A DNA stretch of 18,788 nt from the NCBI GenBank assembly GCA_037447655.1, contig JBBHKE010002231.1, forward strand, positions 1 through 18,788, in the 5' to 3' direction. The notes below the pieces were generated by a model. That model saw only the letters and a list, made by a program, of their open reading frames with translations, searched no databases and was not told where the DNA came from. The DNA is from Zygnema cylindricum (taxonomy: Eukaryota; Streptophyta; Zygnematophyceae; Zygnematales; Zygnemataceae). The position numbers were made by a program, and so were the translations under genes. Numbering within the stretch: the stretch's first letter is position 1; the number at the start of each line of letters is the position of its first letter. Positions 1-9,494 of the stretch are shown piece after piece.

Positions 1-4
1 AGTA

Positions 5-50
5 ATGGCAGCTTCCTTGAAGATTCGTTTTCATGGCGGCTTCTTTGAAA
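5..50. repeat. 28-bp tandem duplication
   Basis: Two adjacent units begin at 5 and 33 and share the pattern ATGGC(A/G)GCTTC(C/T)TTGAA. The second unit decays into a poly-A run. No gene is visible here; the reverse-strand open frame across 31-357 is low-complexity (Lys/Arg/Phe-rich), has no recognisable domain, and coincides with the repeats. Confidence 0.5.
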
Positions 51-109
51 AAAAAATGAAGAAGACGTTCGTACAGATTTCAAACTCACCGCGCAAAAAT
101 AGTGCAACG

Positions 110-327
110 CTGCAACGTCTGTTTTCGTAAATGTCCGTACATTTTCGATTAATTTCCGTACATTTTTCGTGAAATTTTTGTTCAATTACCGGACAGAAAG
201 TACTAATGAGTGCAACGTATCTTTTCGTGAGAGTCCGTACATTTCCATAAAAAAAGCGTACGTTTCCGTAAAATTCCGTATATTTGTCGTAAAATTTCCG
301 TTCAATTTTTCGAACTGAAAGTACTCC
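110..327. repeat. Imperfect tandem repeat, unit about 100-115 bp
   Basis: Two units, about 110-203 and 211-318, each run from TGCAACGT through several copies of TCCGTACATTT, then GTTCAATT, and end in GAAAGTACT. Short CCGTACATTT-like blocks recur inside each unit, so the array looks built at two scales. Function unknown; it may be the edge of a longer satellite that continues left of the window. Confidence 0.5.
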
Positions 328-654
328 ACGTTTTTTTTCGATTTTTTCAAAAGTCACGAATTATACGTAGAAATCGGAAAAAAATGAAAAAATCGCACGA
401 TTTGAACAACAACGTGAAAAATCCACTCGCAACCCCTCCCCGTTCCGATGTATCCGTATTTTTAAATTCGTACTTTTTGTACGGACAAATCCCTCAACCG
501 ATAACTATCGGCGTTAATTTTTGTTTGTTTTGAAGCGATATATTGTTAGCTTTTACCAATCACTAACCGATAATAATCATAAACGGTTTTATTGCGCTGC
601 GTACTTTCTCAATACACTGCTAGGAATGGATATTAAGCACCTCACAAGAGGAGC
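328..654. other. AT-rich intergenic stretch, nothing recognised
   Basis: No open frame of note, RNA gene or transposon end is seen here. Motifs such as ACCGATAACTATCGG suggest decayed repeat DNA, but nothing can be assigned. Confidence 0.4.
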
Positions 655-1203
655 TACACCGTGAATCGCTATTAGCGTCAAAAAATAACTAGTGTAAAAA
701 CACAATTAGGGTTATTAATTATAATTTGGGATCAAAGCTTTTCGCCAAAGAAAAAAATACTCGAAATTATTCATAACTCTAATTTGGGTACATTTTCCTC
801 ATAATGTAGTAGTTTTAGCCTGTGTTCACGTAGACGACATTTGAACATATGGGAACATATTCGCGCGATTTTTCGCTGTCTTAATCACTCGGAATCAAAT
901 TTGAGTGCACTTTTTCGTGTCGACGCACTCACGCTCTTGTGTGGACGCCTTCATTTGACACAATTTTTGTACGATTGTACAAAAAAACGAGCAATTTTAG
1001 CACGGACTGGCGCATTTCGTACACTACACTATTTAAAAATTGTCCAAATTAGAGTTACTAACGTTTTTTCGGTAGTATATTGACGTGATAAACCAATTAG
1101 ACTTATTAATTAAATTTTAGGTTTGAGAGTCAAAATTTGGGGGAAGTGAATTAGCGTTATTGACGTAAATAACAATTCAATGTGTACTGAATTGGGGCGT
1201 CGA
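655..1203 (+). repeat. Left arm of large inverted repeat
   Basis: It matches the reverse complement of about 12930-13484 in order along its length. Shared landmarks are TACACCGTGAAT at the outer end, TGTGTTCAC near 811, a GAGTGCACTTTTT..GTGTCGACGCACTCA block near 903-935, CACTATTTAAAAA near 1026, and AGTCAAAATTTGGGGG near 1128. Identity is clearly well below that of the copia LTRs, so this repeat is older. The copia element inserted at its inner end: the right arm runs on with a sequence resembling the joined insertion site. Confidence 0.8.
1199..1203. repeat. Target site duplication, left copy (GTCGA)
   Basis: GTCGA abuts the first base of the 5' LTR. The right copy at 7737-7741 is GTCAA, a single G-to-A change at a CpG, consistent with CpG decay after insertion. 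Five bp is the usual copia duplication length. Confidence 0.75.
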
Positions 1204-2270
1204 TGTAGAAATTGATGGTTCTTTTTAAGTGTTTTCTAGGTCTAAATAGAAAGACAGAAAGAAGCCGAGGCAGTCTATCTCTAACTTCTCTCTCCAACTC
1301 TTACACTTGTCGCAGTCAATGAGAAATTGGAGAGGAAGCTAGAGCCATGGCTACCTAGGCTATCCAGAGGTTTACAAAAATGAATTAGATGATTTATTGA
1401 ATGGTAGTTTATTTACTAAAAGGATTAGTGATGCAACCACCAGGATTTCATCCTGGTACTTGCCAACCAGCAGGCGACCGGTAGACGGTAACCTTATCCG
1501 TTAGGTCTAGAACTAATGATACATGCTACAGGGTTTGATATTTTTTTAAATGTTACCATGTAGGATTGTTCATTTAACGGAAACTGCAACGGAATACATA
1601 GGTTCAGTTATGAAGAAGTACGGACTACGGTACGGATAAAAAACAGGTACCGCGCATTTGTTTCGACAGCGAAACAAATACCGCGCAGGTTTTTATTACG
1701 GCTACGATTAAATGTGTATTTAATCGGACGGCCGGAATGAATGCCGAGATCCCGGAAGAGGATTTTAGCGGTTTATGGTCATCGACACATCGGATGACAC
1801 GTGGCAGAATAACATTGGATCGCGGCATCTCCGAGGATTAAGGGAGCAAATCCGAATATACCACGTGTCGACATTTAGGCCATGTCGTACAGTGTCCTTA
1901 CAGAAAGTACACCGGCAGCTGTACTTTTGTGTACGGAAGTGCAATATGATTGGCTCCGTACATCAGTAGATAGGGTCTGTGAGAGAGATAGGACTTAGAA
2001 AAACTAGCAGATAGGACCCTCTCTCCCAGAGAGCTTCTGTACAAAAGGTCAACTTTGACCCTCCGTAACTTACTGCTCAGGGTAGCAAATTCAGATATTC
2101 TTTTTGCTATCGACTCAGGGGAGTCTTGCCTTCACAGGGGTGAGGGTGGTCAGAGTTTTTGTCTGCCAGGGTGGCAGTTGTTTTTGCTAAAACACAAAGG
2201 GGTCAGGGTTATCCTAGAGGTTTCTTCGAAGGTGTCCATTTTGAGGACTCATGGAGGTCTCAGAGTTTCA
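1204..2270 (+). repeat. 5' LTR (1067 bp)
   Basis: The LTR begins TGTAGAAATTG and ends GAGTTTCA, giving TG..CA ends. By hand alignment it differs from the 3' LTR at about 36 substitutions plus one single-base indel, about 3.5%. Several differences are CG to CA or TG, as in the CGG/CAG cluster near 1620-1636. It should hold the promoter (U3-R), but no convincing TATA box was pinned down. A 7-bp hairpin, CCAGGAT/ATCCTGG, lies at 1440-1456. Confidence 0.95.
1796..1869 (+). promoter_or_regulatory. Inverted pair of CACGTG boxes in LTR
   Basis: GACACGTGG (1796-1804) and its exact reverse complement CCACGTGTC (1861-1869) lie 56 bp apart. Both are intact in the 3' LTR (7263-7271, 7328-7336), although the LTRs differ nearby. 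CACGTG is the core bound by bHLH or bZIP factors, so this may be part of the U3 enhancer. An inverted CCAAT box (ATTGG) follows near 1950. Regulatory function is inferred. Confidence 0.35.
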
Positions 2271-2283
2271 GGTTATGGGCCCA
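2271..2283 (+). other. Primer-binding site, initiator tRNA-Met anticodon arm (copia type)
   Basis: GGTTATGGGCCCA follows the 5' LTR with no gap. Its reverse complement TGGGCCCATAACC is the anticodon stem-loop of eukaryotic initiator tRNA-Met, with the CAU anticodon inside. Drosophila copia is primed by a cleaved 5' half of this tRNA, and this site has the same register. It is therefore not the common 3'-CCA-end type (TGG...). The 13-base match is seen in the sequence; use of a half-tRNA primer is inferred from the family. Confidence 0.85.
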
Positions 2284-2606
2284 CCCTCTAGGGTACCAAT
2301 CTTTAATGGAACTGGCTTCATATACTGAAAAGTATGATGATACGAGCTCTATGCGAAAAAAGGGTTTGGCGGATAGTGAGTGGACGATTGGGGCGTCCTT
2401 TAAGTCTTGGAATCCCTCCAGGGTTTGGAGGAAGCAGATTCATAAAGAAAGCAGATCCATCTTCGTCGGTGGAGACAAAGGAGGGAGAGGTGGTGGACAA
2501 AACAGCGGAGAAGGAGACGACCACACCAATAGCAACTGGTTCAGCAGTTATGTCACCTATTCCGAGGAACGAGGAGAATGATACTGAAACCTGAGACTTC
2601 AACAAT

Positions 2607-3240
2607 ATGGCGGTAAAGCACTTCATCCTACGCCATCTTACTAAAGGACTTGCATGTCCTCATTTGCAAGTAGAAAGGGCATCCGATCTTTGGATAGCTC
2701 TCATAGAGATGTACCGAAGTTGTACGATTCAGCAACAACTTTTGGCTGATTAGAATATTCAGGAGTACGTATACAAAGGGGGGAAGAGGTTGGATTTTTG
2801 CAATGAGCTTGCTACACTCTTTATGGAGCTAGAGAGTGCGGGAATAGATTTTAGTGAAAAAGAAAAGGTTAACTGTTTACTAATGAAGTTACCCGATGAG
2901 TTCGAGAACATAGTCAACCGTGTGCAGGACTTGCCAGACTCAAGGTGGATATGGAACTCAGTGGTAGGGATGATTCTCGTTCGGGAGAATACGATTGAGA
3001 TCCGAAGGGGAGGAAAGAGTGGGCAAGCCTTGGCAACTGCGACCGATTGGAGGAACAAGGATTCCCGGAAACCGGTCGGAAACTATGGGGGGAGGGAGCA
3101 GAAAAATCAGACTGACGAGTTCAGACCAAGGGCTCCCAAAGGTTTATGTCATTTTTGTAAAAACCCGGGGCACTATATGGCAGAGTGCACTAAGCTAACA
3201 GAGCTTCGGTTAAAGGAGGGGCAGACCGGTGGTACCCCGA
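2607..3240 (+). pseudogene. gag: gag: capsid-like UBN2 region and zinc knuckle
   Basis: The capsid-like part reads through an AxDLWIAL motif and then an LxFCNELATLFMELESAGI-type helix and MKLPDEF, typical of copia gag (UBN2/Retrotran_gag_2 families). A CX2CX4HX4C zinc knuckle lies at 3147-3188 (C-H-F-C .. G-H-Y-M-A-E-C) and would bind element RNA. TAG at 2751-2753 cuts the capsid. The stretch 2754-4100 is open, so everything after the stop is in frame. The N-terminal capsid residues cannot be aligned confidently. Confidence 0.85.
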
Positions 3241-3395
3241 GAGGAAAGAAAAAGGCCCTTGTGACACACGTACATGAGGCCGATTCCGAGGACGAGGACG
3301 ATGACCTCCATTTGGATGAGGAGTTGGAGGCTAAAAACGAGGTTGAAATTCCACGAAGGCAGAAATGTGCTTACAGTGGATTGAAAGGTGAAGCA

Positions 3396-3770
3396 GGCTG
3401 GATTATAGATTCAAGTGCCTCTATGCACATGTGTAAGGATAGGCACCTGTTCACTAAGAAAAGAAAGATTCCCACCGTAGAGATAGAGTACGGGGATGGG
3501 AGGATAGTCACCAGTACTCTTGTAGGATCAGTAGAGATAGAGTACGGGGATGGGAGGATAGTCACCACTACTCTTGTAGGATCAGTAGATCTGAAAGTGT
3601 TAGTAGAAGGAAAGACATCCATAGTAACATTCTCCGATGTAATGTTTATTCCGGAGCTGAACAAAAACCTCGTTTCTACATCTGTATTAGATGATAAGGG
3701 TTTTTTTACTAGCATTAGGGAAGGAGTCTTTACTGCTAGTTTTGAGGAGGATGTCTATTTCATTGCTGAG
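3396..3770 (+). pseudogene. Aspartic protease with altered active site and internal duplication
   Basis: The motif WIIDSSAS at 3399-3422 aligns with the copia protease motif W(I/L)(L/I)DSGAS, with Asp codon 3408-3410. The glycine after D-S is Ser here. Downstream, FSDVMFIPELNKNLVS fits the family's V.Y.P.L..NLLS block. Between them a 54-bp unit is duplicated in frame (3478-3531, 3532-3585; one base differs), adding 18 residues of the VEIEYGDGRIV type. The enzyme would cut the polyprotein; the duplication may have damaged its fold. Confidence 0.85.
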
Positions 3771-3857
3771 AAAGGTAGCCATGGGATGTTTAGGCTGATT
3801 TTAAGTAATGAAACGAAGAAAATTTATGATGCTGGTGTTCATGATTTTATGATGTGG

Positions 3858-4620
3858 CACAAGAGACTTGGGCATGTGAATCTAGATAAGTTAAGAGAGA
3901 TGAAAAAGATGGGAGTGGTGGAAGGGATTCAGTTCAGTGAGAGTGAAAAAATAAGTGATTGTAGTGGATGTGCTCAAGGTAAAGCACACAAATTACCCTT
4001 TCCTAAAACAGCCACCTATATGGGAGAAAAATTTATAGATCTAATACACACAGATATTTGGGGACCGGCTAAAGTGCCCTCACCGAGGGGAAGAGACTTA
4101 TGATGACTATCATTGATGATTGGTCTCGGTATTCCCGGGTGTATTTTTTGAAAAACAAGTCAGAAGCTCAGGATTGTTTTAGACAATATAAAGCATAGAG
4201 AGAAAAACTCCATGAAACTCCAATCAAGAGAGTAAGGAGTGACAATGGTGGAGAGTATACTTCTAACCAGTTTGAGGATTTTCTGAGGGAAGATGGAGTC
4301 CAACACCAAAAGACAGTTCCAGAAAATCCGGAACAGAATGGGGTAGCTGAAAGGTTAAATAGAACACTAAGTGATAGTGCTAGATGTACGTTGTCAGATA
4401 AAAAGATAGGAAAAAGGTTTTGGGCGGAAACAATGAACTGTGCTAATTACCTCAAAAAAAGAGTTCTTACTTCAGCTATAAAAGATCAAACACCTTATGA
4501 GAGATGGACAAGCCGAAAACCAGACATATCTCACTTAAAGGTTTTCGGTAGTCAAGTATTCATTTTAGATACAGATCCGTCTAATTGGAAGCTAGTTCCT
4601 AAGGGAAAACTGGGATACTT
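3858..4620 (+). pseudogene. Integrase with HHCC zinc site and DDE core, frameshifted
   Basis: GAG-pre-integrase and the zinc site: His 3858 and 3873, Cys 3960 and 3969 (W-H-K-R-L-G-H .. C-S-G-C). DDE catalytic residues: Asp in HTDIWGP (4053), Asp in RSDNGGEY (4241), Glu in ENPEQNGVAER (4331). The frame changes near 4090-4100, with TGA at 4101, and TAG at 4196 falls between the first and second aspartates. The downstream FWAE..N.A.YL.KR region and the 4199-5692 frame are open. Confidence 0.9.
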
Positions 4621-5099
4621 GTTAGGATATGATGAGGATGTTAAAAGATATAGAGTTTATGATCTAAAAAGGGAAGATATAATCTTAGTAAAGCATCTAG
4701 TAGTTATGGATGAAGGAAAGTCTGTGGATCCCTTCAAATATACAAAGTCAGTAAAAATCAGATTTGAGTCAGAAATTTCCGATGACTTTGAGCTTCCTAA
4801 CTATCCAGGTTTTAGAGAGAATGACATTCTTGCAGGTACAAATCAGACCGAAAAGGACTCCGCTGTGGAAACTCCAATGACAACTCTACCCGAAGCGGAA
4901 GACGTGGTGGAAATTGATTCGGAATCAAGGGACATGGGAGAAGTCGAGATTGTTCGAAAGAATCCAAGAGAACCATCTATTCCGGCCTCAGATTTTGAGG
5001 GGGGAAGGAGAAGTATTATAAGATTGCAAGAAAAACAGGTTAATAACAAGGTAATTAAACTATCTCATCAAGATGAACCTCAAACTTATGGAGAGGCGA

Positions 5100-5816
5100 T
5101 GACTTGTCTAGAAAGAAACCGGTGCAAGACAGCCATCAATGAGGAGTTGGCCTCAATTATGGCACCCGACACTTGGGAGTTGGTGGATTGTCCACCTAAC
5201 CAAAAACCAATTGGTTGTAAGTGGGTTTTCAAATTAAAACTGAACCCAGGTAACACAATCGAGCGCTACAAGGCCCGATTAGTGGCAAAGAGATTTACAC
5301 AAAAGGAGGGAATTGACTACGAGGAAACCTTTGCCCCGGTCGTCAGATTTCCCTCCGTCCGCATACTTCTCAGTCTAGTAGCAGCGGAAGACATAGAAGT
5401 GAACCAGATGGACATCAAGAGAGCCTTCTTGCATGGAGAATTGGAAGAGGAGATCTTCATGCGACAACCCGAAGGGTTTGAGGAGGAAGGAGAGGAGAGT
5501 AAGGTATGCTGGCTGAATAAATCTCTTTATGGTTTGAAACAGGCGCCTGGAGAGTGGAATAAGAAGTTTGATGAGTTTCTTACCGGTTTGGAATATATCC
5601 GGATCAGCTTAGATCACTCAATCTATGTTTTTGTTGATGAGGAAGGTGTTATATTTAATGCATTTTATGTTGATGATTTTTGTTTTAAGTAAATCTATGG
5701 AAAAAATTTATAAACTGAAAACCGATCTTCAGGGGAGATTTGAAATCAAGTATATAGGGGAAGCAAAATATATTTTGGGAATTCAAGTAGAAGAGACGGA
5801 AAAAGAAAGATTATAA
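5100..5816 (+). pseudogene. Reverse transcriptase (RVT_2), frameshifted after YVDD
   Basis: Typical copia RT blocks in order: WELVDCPP, GCKWVFKLK, ERYKARLVAK, QKEGIDYEETFAPVV, QMDIKRAFLHGEL (catalytic Asp 5411-5413), LYGLKQAP, LDHSIYVF and the catalytic YVDD box (5666-5677). One surplus T in the T-run at 5678-5682 throws the frame to a stop at 5690. The reading resumes one frame over with KSMEKIYKLK and continues to TAA 5814-5816. Otherwise well preserved. Confidence 0.95.
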
Positions 5817-5818
5817 GA

Positions 5819-6642
5819 TTGACCCAAAAGGAAGCAATAGGGAACATGCTTGAAAAATTTCAGATGGATAAAGCTAATAGTTGTACAACTCCAATGGAGT
5901 TAAAGAAGGGAAGTGAGGGGAGTGAGGAAGAAGGATTCATAGTCTTAGACGAGGAATTATCTCTTGAAGAACAGAAGTTCATGCAGGCTATTCCTTACAG
6001 GCAAGTAGTGGGAAGTCTAATCTATTTTATGAATTGTACCCGGCCGGATTTAGCTGCAGCTGTAGGAGTGCTGATTAGAAGTCTAAATGCTCCCACTAAG
6101 AGGGATTGGGAGGCACCTAAGAGAGTCCACAGATATTTGATAGGAACTAGGGATCTATGGTTGCATTTGGGTAGGGAGAATACTGACATCACTACTTGGA
6201 GTGATGCCAGTTATGGTGATGCTCCGATGAGGAGATGTACTTGTAGATATGTATTATATATGGGTGATGGGGCTTGCTGTTGGAGTAGCAAACAGCAAAA
6301 GGTTATTGCTCAGTCCACCATGGAGGCTGAGTATATGCCTCTTGCTCTGCTGTAAAAAAATTGATGTGGGTCAAGTCTTTGCTTGGTGAGATTGGTCACC
6401 TTAAGAGTGGTGTGCAACAAATTTATTGTGATAATTAGGCAGCAAACTCTATTTCTGGCAATCCTAAACATCATTTTAAAGCCAAACACATGGACATTAG
6501 ACTCCACTTTGTTAGAGAGAAAGTAGAAAACAAAATAATCGGTTTAGAGTACCGACCAGATAGCGCGATGGTAGCAGATATGATGACCAAACCTGTGCTT
6601 TCCCCTAAGCTAATTTTCTGCAGGGAGAAGTGTGGTCTATAA
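5819..6642 (+). pseudogene. RNase H and C-terminal tail
   Basis: After a frame change near 5800-5815 the RT-RNase H connection and RNase H follow: R-P-D-L in the TRPDLAAAVG block, catalytic Asp in WSDASYGD (6203), Glu in MEAEYM (6329), and Asp in YCDN (6430). A frame change at the A-run 6354-6360 gives stop 6353-6355, and TAG 6436 follows Asp-Asn. The tail has the family blocks KAKHMDIRLHFVREKV and VADMMTKP before the natural TAA 6640-6642. Confidence 0.93.
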
Positions 6643-6655
6643 TTAAAGATTGACT

Positions 6656-6670
6656 AAAAAATAAGGGGAG
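6656..6670 (+). other. Polypurine tract (plus-strand primer)
   Basis: AAAAATAAGGGGAG directly precedes the TG of the 3' LTR and follows the pol stop by about 14 bases. RNase H-resistant polypurine RNA here would prime second-strand synthesis. Position and composition fit; one T interrupts it. Confidence 0.85.
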
Positions 6671-7736
6671 TGTAGAAATTGATGGTTCTTTTTAAGTGTT
6701 TTCTAGGTCTAAATAGAAAGACAGAAAGAAGCCGAGGCAGTCTATCTCTAACTTCTCTCTCCAACTCCCACACTTGTCGCAGTCAATGAGAAATTAGAGA
6801 GGAAGCTAGAGCCATGGCTACCTAGGCTATCCAGAGGTTTACAAAAATGAATTAGATGATTTAATGAATGGTAGTTTATTTACTAAAAGGATTAGTGATG
6901 CAACCACCAGGATTTCATCCTGGTACCTTCCAACCAGCAGGCGACCGGTAGACGGTAACCTTATCCGTTAGGTCTAGAACCAATGATACATGCTACATGG
7001 TTTGATATTTTTTTAAACGTTACCATGTAGGATTGTTCATTTAACGGAAACTGCAACGGAATACATAGGTTCAGTTATGAAGAAGTACAGATTACAGTAC
7101 AGATAAAAAACAGGTACCGCGCATTTGTTTCGACAGCGAAACGAATACCGCGCAGGTATTTGTTAAGGCTACGATTAAATGTGCATTTAATCGGACGGCC
7201 GGAATTAATGCCGAAATCGCGGAAGAGGATTTCGGCGGTTTATGGTCATCGCCACATCGGATGACACGTGGCAGAATAACATTGGATCACGGCATCTCCG
7301 AGGATTAAGAGAGCAAATCCGAATATACCACGTGTCGACATTTAGGCCATGTCGTACAGTGTCCTTACAGAAAGTACACCGCAGCTGTACTTTTGTGTAC
7401 GGAAGTGCAATATGATTGGCTCCGTACATCAGTAGATAGGGTCTGTGAGAGAGATAGGACTTAGAAAAACTAGCAGATAGGACCCTCTCTCCCAGAGAGC
7501 TTCTGTACAAAAGGTCAACTTTGACCCTCCGTAACTTACTGCTCAGGGTAGCAAATTCAGATATTCTTTTTGCTATCGACTCATGGGAGTCTTGCCTTCA
7601 CAGGGGTGAGGGTGGTCAGAGTTTTTGTCTGCCAGGGTGGCAGTTGTTTTTGCTGAAACACAAAGGGTTCAGGGTTATCCTAGAGGCTTCTTCGAAGTTG
7701 TCCATTTTGAGGACTTATGGAGGTCTCAAAGTTTTA
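6671..7736 (+). repeat. 3' LTR (1066 bp)
   Basis: It pairs with 1204-2270 along its length. The terminal dinucleotide is TA where the 5' LTR has CA, a single C-to-T change. It lacks one G in the ACCGGCAGC block seen at 1911. Both CACGTG boxes and the CCAGGAT hairpin are kept. Confidence 0.95.
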
Positions 7737-7741
7737 GTCAA
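7737..7741. repeat. Target site duplication, right copy (GTCAA)
   Basis: Differs from the left copy GTCGA by one base, as expected from CpG decay. Confidence 0.75.
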
Positions 7742-8334
7742 CGCCGCCGCCGAGCCAGCGCAAGCGCGAGTTTGCTGTTGGTTTAATGTCATTAACGGTG
7801 AACAAAGTAATTTGGGCGTTCGATAGTTTGCACATTTGATTAGTGGCTTCATAGGTTGGTCAAATTAGGTCGTAGTAAGGTTACGTATGTTCAGTTAGAT
7901 TTCGTTTAATCGTACGTTGTCAAATAGACGCGTCAGGCGTGTATATTAGCAGTCTCATAGAATTTTGAGGTAGTTCAACATAAACTTCTTCTCTTTATAG
8001 TTTACGGACGTTTTGCATAATTTTAGATGCCCATTTACTTTGTATATTTTTGAGGGCGTAGTGTATTTTGGAGGTGTAAACAAGATCGAAGTAATGAGTG
8101 TTTTGTCCTTGCATATTTTATCAATATATTGAGTTTCGCGGTAATACATTTGTGGTATGTTGTGTCAGCGGTTTATTGGTTTGCACGCTACAAGACGCTG
8201 TACATAATCTGCACTTCCTTGTCTCCATTGAACATACCATTATCGTCAACAAGTCTTGTTCAGTGTGAACTGACAGTGGCAGCGGAGTTAGAGGCTTCGG
8301 TACCCTATAAATTTGACGGGTTTCTGTGTAATAA
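7742..8334. other. No gene recognised
   Basis: It begins with a short GC-rich CGCCGCCGCCG patch that was joined to 1203 before the copia insertion, then becomes AT-rich. Short open frames on both strands near 7955-8420 have no domain I recognise and overlap each other, so I do not call them. A TAA at 8332-8334 is the likely target site of the MITE that follows. Confidence 0.4.
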
Positions 8335-9017
8335 TGGTACAACTCCATGTTATTGTAACTTAGGAAACTCACTTTGTATTGTAGAGAAGATTCTCCATAC
8401 TCGGTTTTGAAGTGCCCCACTTCGTAACAATGAGCCTGTTACTTAAAGTTTTACTGATTGTATACGTTGATAATGCATGTCACGGTTGCCAACGTTTACA
8501 ATCTGTCTTGACGCACCGTCCTTTTTAAACTTTTTGATGCGTTGCATATCTTAGGTGACTTGGTAAACGTACAAACTTCCAATTTGTTTTGTTTATTGTT
8601 GAATACGATGCTTTTACGTTTGCCTCTTTTTCGGGCTGCACGAATGGACACGTAATTTTTGAGGCCACAGGAAAAATAAAAAGTGTTTTATTTCTTTTTG
8701 GGCGCGTTTGCTAGATTCTTCCTATTGGGACTTGGTTCGTCGCTTTTAATGTTTTCTCTCGCTTCTTAACGATGAACAGAGTGCCACCTTGCGAGAGAAT
8801 GTGAAATGGTGAATTTGGAAAAGGCGATCGGGGCGTAAGTTGAGAGAGGTGGCGAGTGTGAGTTGGAGTGGCGCCTTCACAAATTTCATCTTTTCGTGAA
8901 ATGGCATTGAAGCCTTAAGACCTTTTAAAAAAATATCATTCAAGATGCAAGCGGACAAAACGAAACAACCTTGTACTTTTTATGGTCGCCCGAAGTCGTC
9001 GAAATCATAGCAAATGT
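8335..9017 (+). mobile_element. PIF/Harbinger-like MITE, diverged copy 1 (right end lost)
   Basis: Starts after TAA (8332-8334) with TGGTACAACTCCATG, which aligns with the family terminus GGGTGCGTCTCCATG. Internal blocks match the copy at 10614-11401 in order: ACTTTGTATT near 8371, GATTGTATACGTTGA near 8456, ACAATCTG, GTGAAATGGCATTGAAG and GCGGACAAAACGAAA. It is the most diverged family member here. Its homology fades just before the hAT-like MITE at 9026, and no right terminus was found. Confidence 0.65.
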
Positions 9018-9025
9018 GTTTTTCT
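9018..9025. repeat. 8-bp target duplication of hAT-like MITE, left
   Basis: GTTTTTCT here versus GATTTCCT at 9495-9502; six of eight bases agree. Eight bp is the hAT duplication length. Confidence 0.5.
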
Positions 9026-9494
9026 TAGTGTTGTGTATCGACACGAAATTTACCGCGATAACACCGATACTGATAGTTATCGATTATCGAACGGTTAGGG
9101 GTCCCGATAAATCGCTCCGAGACCAACAAATTCCTTATCGGCGATAATTGGAGAAAACATAGTACGCTATATAATAGGATTTTATATTATAAAATATTAT
9201 AATTTTCACTATATATAGCATGGCATGCACGTGTAACAACCTGTTATGTATTCTGTGTAACAGAATAACAAGGGTCCAGTACGACGGAATAAACCGTACA
9301 ATTGTACGAAACAACCGTACAATTATTGCCGAAAGTTATCGGTGGCGGTGTTATCGCGATAAAAAAATGATATTATCGGTTTTTTTATTGGCGACAATAC
9401 AGGTGTCGATATATCGTGCCAATATATCGATTAGCGATAAGTAAAAAAAAGTACATATCGATTATCGGCAAAACCTTACCGATGCACAACACTA
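9026..9494. mobile_element. hAT-like MITE (469 bp)
   Basis: Terminal inverted repeats TAGTGTTGTGTATCG and CGATGCACAACACTA (one mismatch) bound the element. TAGTGTTG is a common hAT terminus. The interior is rich in TTATCGATAATCG-type inverted motifs, which may be binding sites for a transposase encoded elsewhere. It has no coding capacity. It sits at the decayed right side of the MITE at 8335 and may have landed inside it. Confidence 0.75.

Larger units (their letters stand above)
2334..6642 (+). pseudogene. gag-pol: copia gag-pol polyprotein, broken
   Basis: This was one polyprotein region in the ancestor. It now lies in three frames: one frame to 4103, a second from about 4090 to 5692, back to the first for 5680-5816, the second again for 5819-6355, and the third to the natural stop at 6640-6642. 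In-frame stops are TGA 2592, TAG 2751 (inside gag), TAG 4196 (inside integrase) and TAG 6436 (beside the third RNase H aspartate, where relatives usually have Gln). The frame changes lie in or near homopolymers (T5 at 5678, A7 at 6354). The true gag start is uncertain; ATG 2334 and 2337 are the first candidates in the gag frame, and ATG 2309 opens another frame. Most lesions fit decay after insertion given the LTR divergence. Confidence 0.9.
1204..7736 (+). mobile_element. Full-length Ty1/copia LTR retrotransposon, decayed
   Basis: The 6.5-kb element has direct LTRs (1204-2270, 6671-7736), a primer-binding site directly after the 5' LTR, a polypurine tract directly before the 3' LTR and a 5-bp target duplication. 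The coding order gag, protease, integrase, reverse transcriptase, RNase H, with integrase before RT, is diagnostic of Ty1/copia rather than gypsy. Stops at 2592, 2751, 4196 and 6436 and frame changes near 4090-4100, 5678-5683, 5800-5815 and 6350-6358 mean it cannot make its own enzymes. It sits inside the inner end of an older inverted repeat. Confidence 0.95.

Noticed and set aside
31-357. 108-residue reverse-strand open frame
   Set aside because: It is built from the tandem CCGTACATTT repeats, low in complexity, and has no known domain.
1343-1504. Open frame of 53 codons inside the 5' LTR, kept in the 3' LTR
   Set aside because: It has no in-frame start codon and no recognisable domain, and conservation between LTRs is expected for any LTR sequence.
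1204-7736. Endogenous retrovirus or gypsy-type element
   Set aside because: Integrase lies before reverse transcriptase, there is no envelope-like frame after RNase H, and the motifs are those of copia.
7955-8420. Overlapping open frames on both strands that might be a LINE or transposase remnant
   Set aside because: No catalytic motif or family pattern could be matched, and the upper part lies within the MITE copy starting at 8335.
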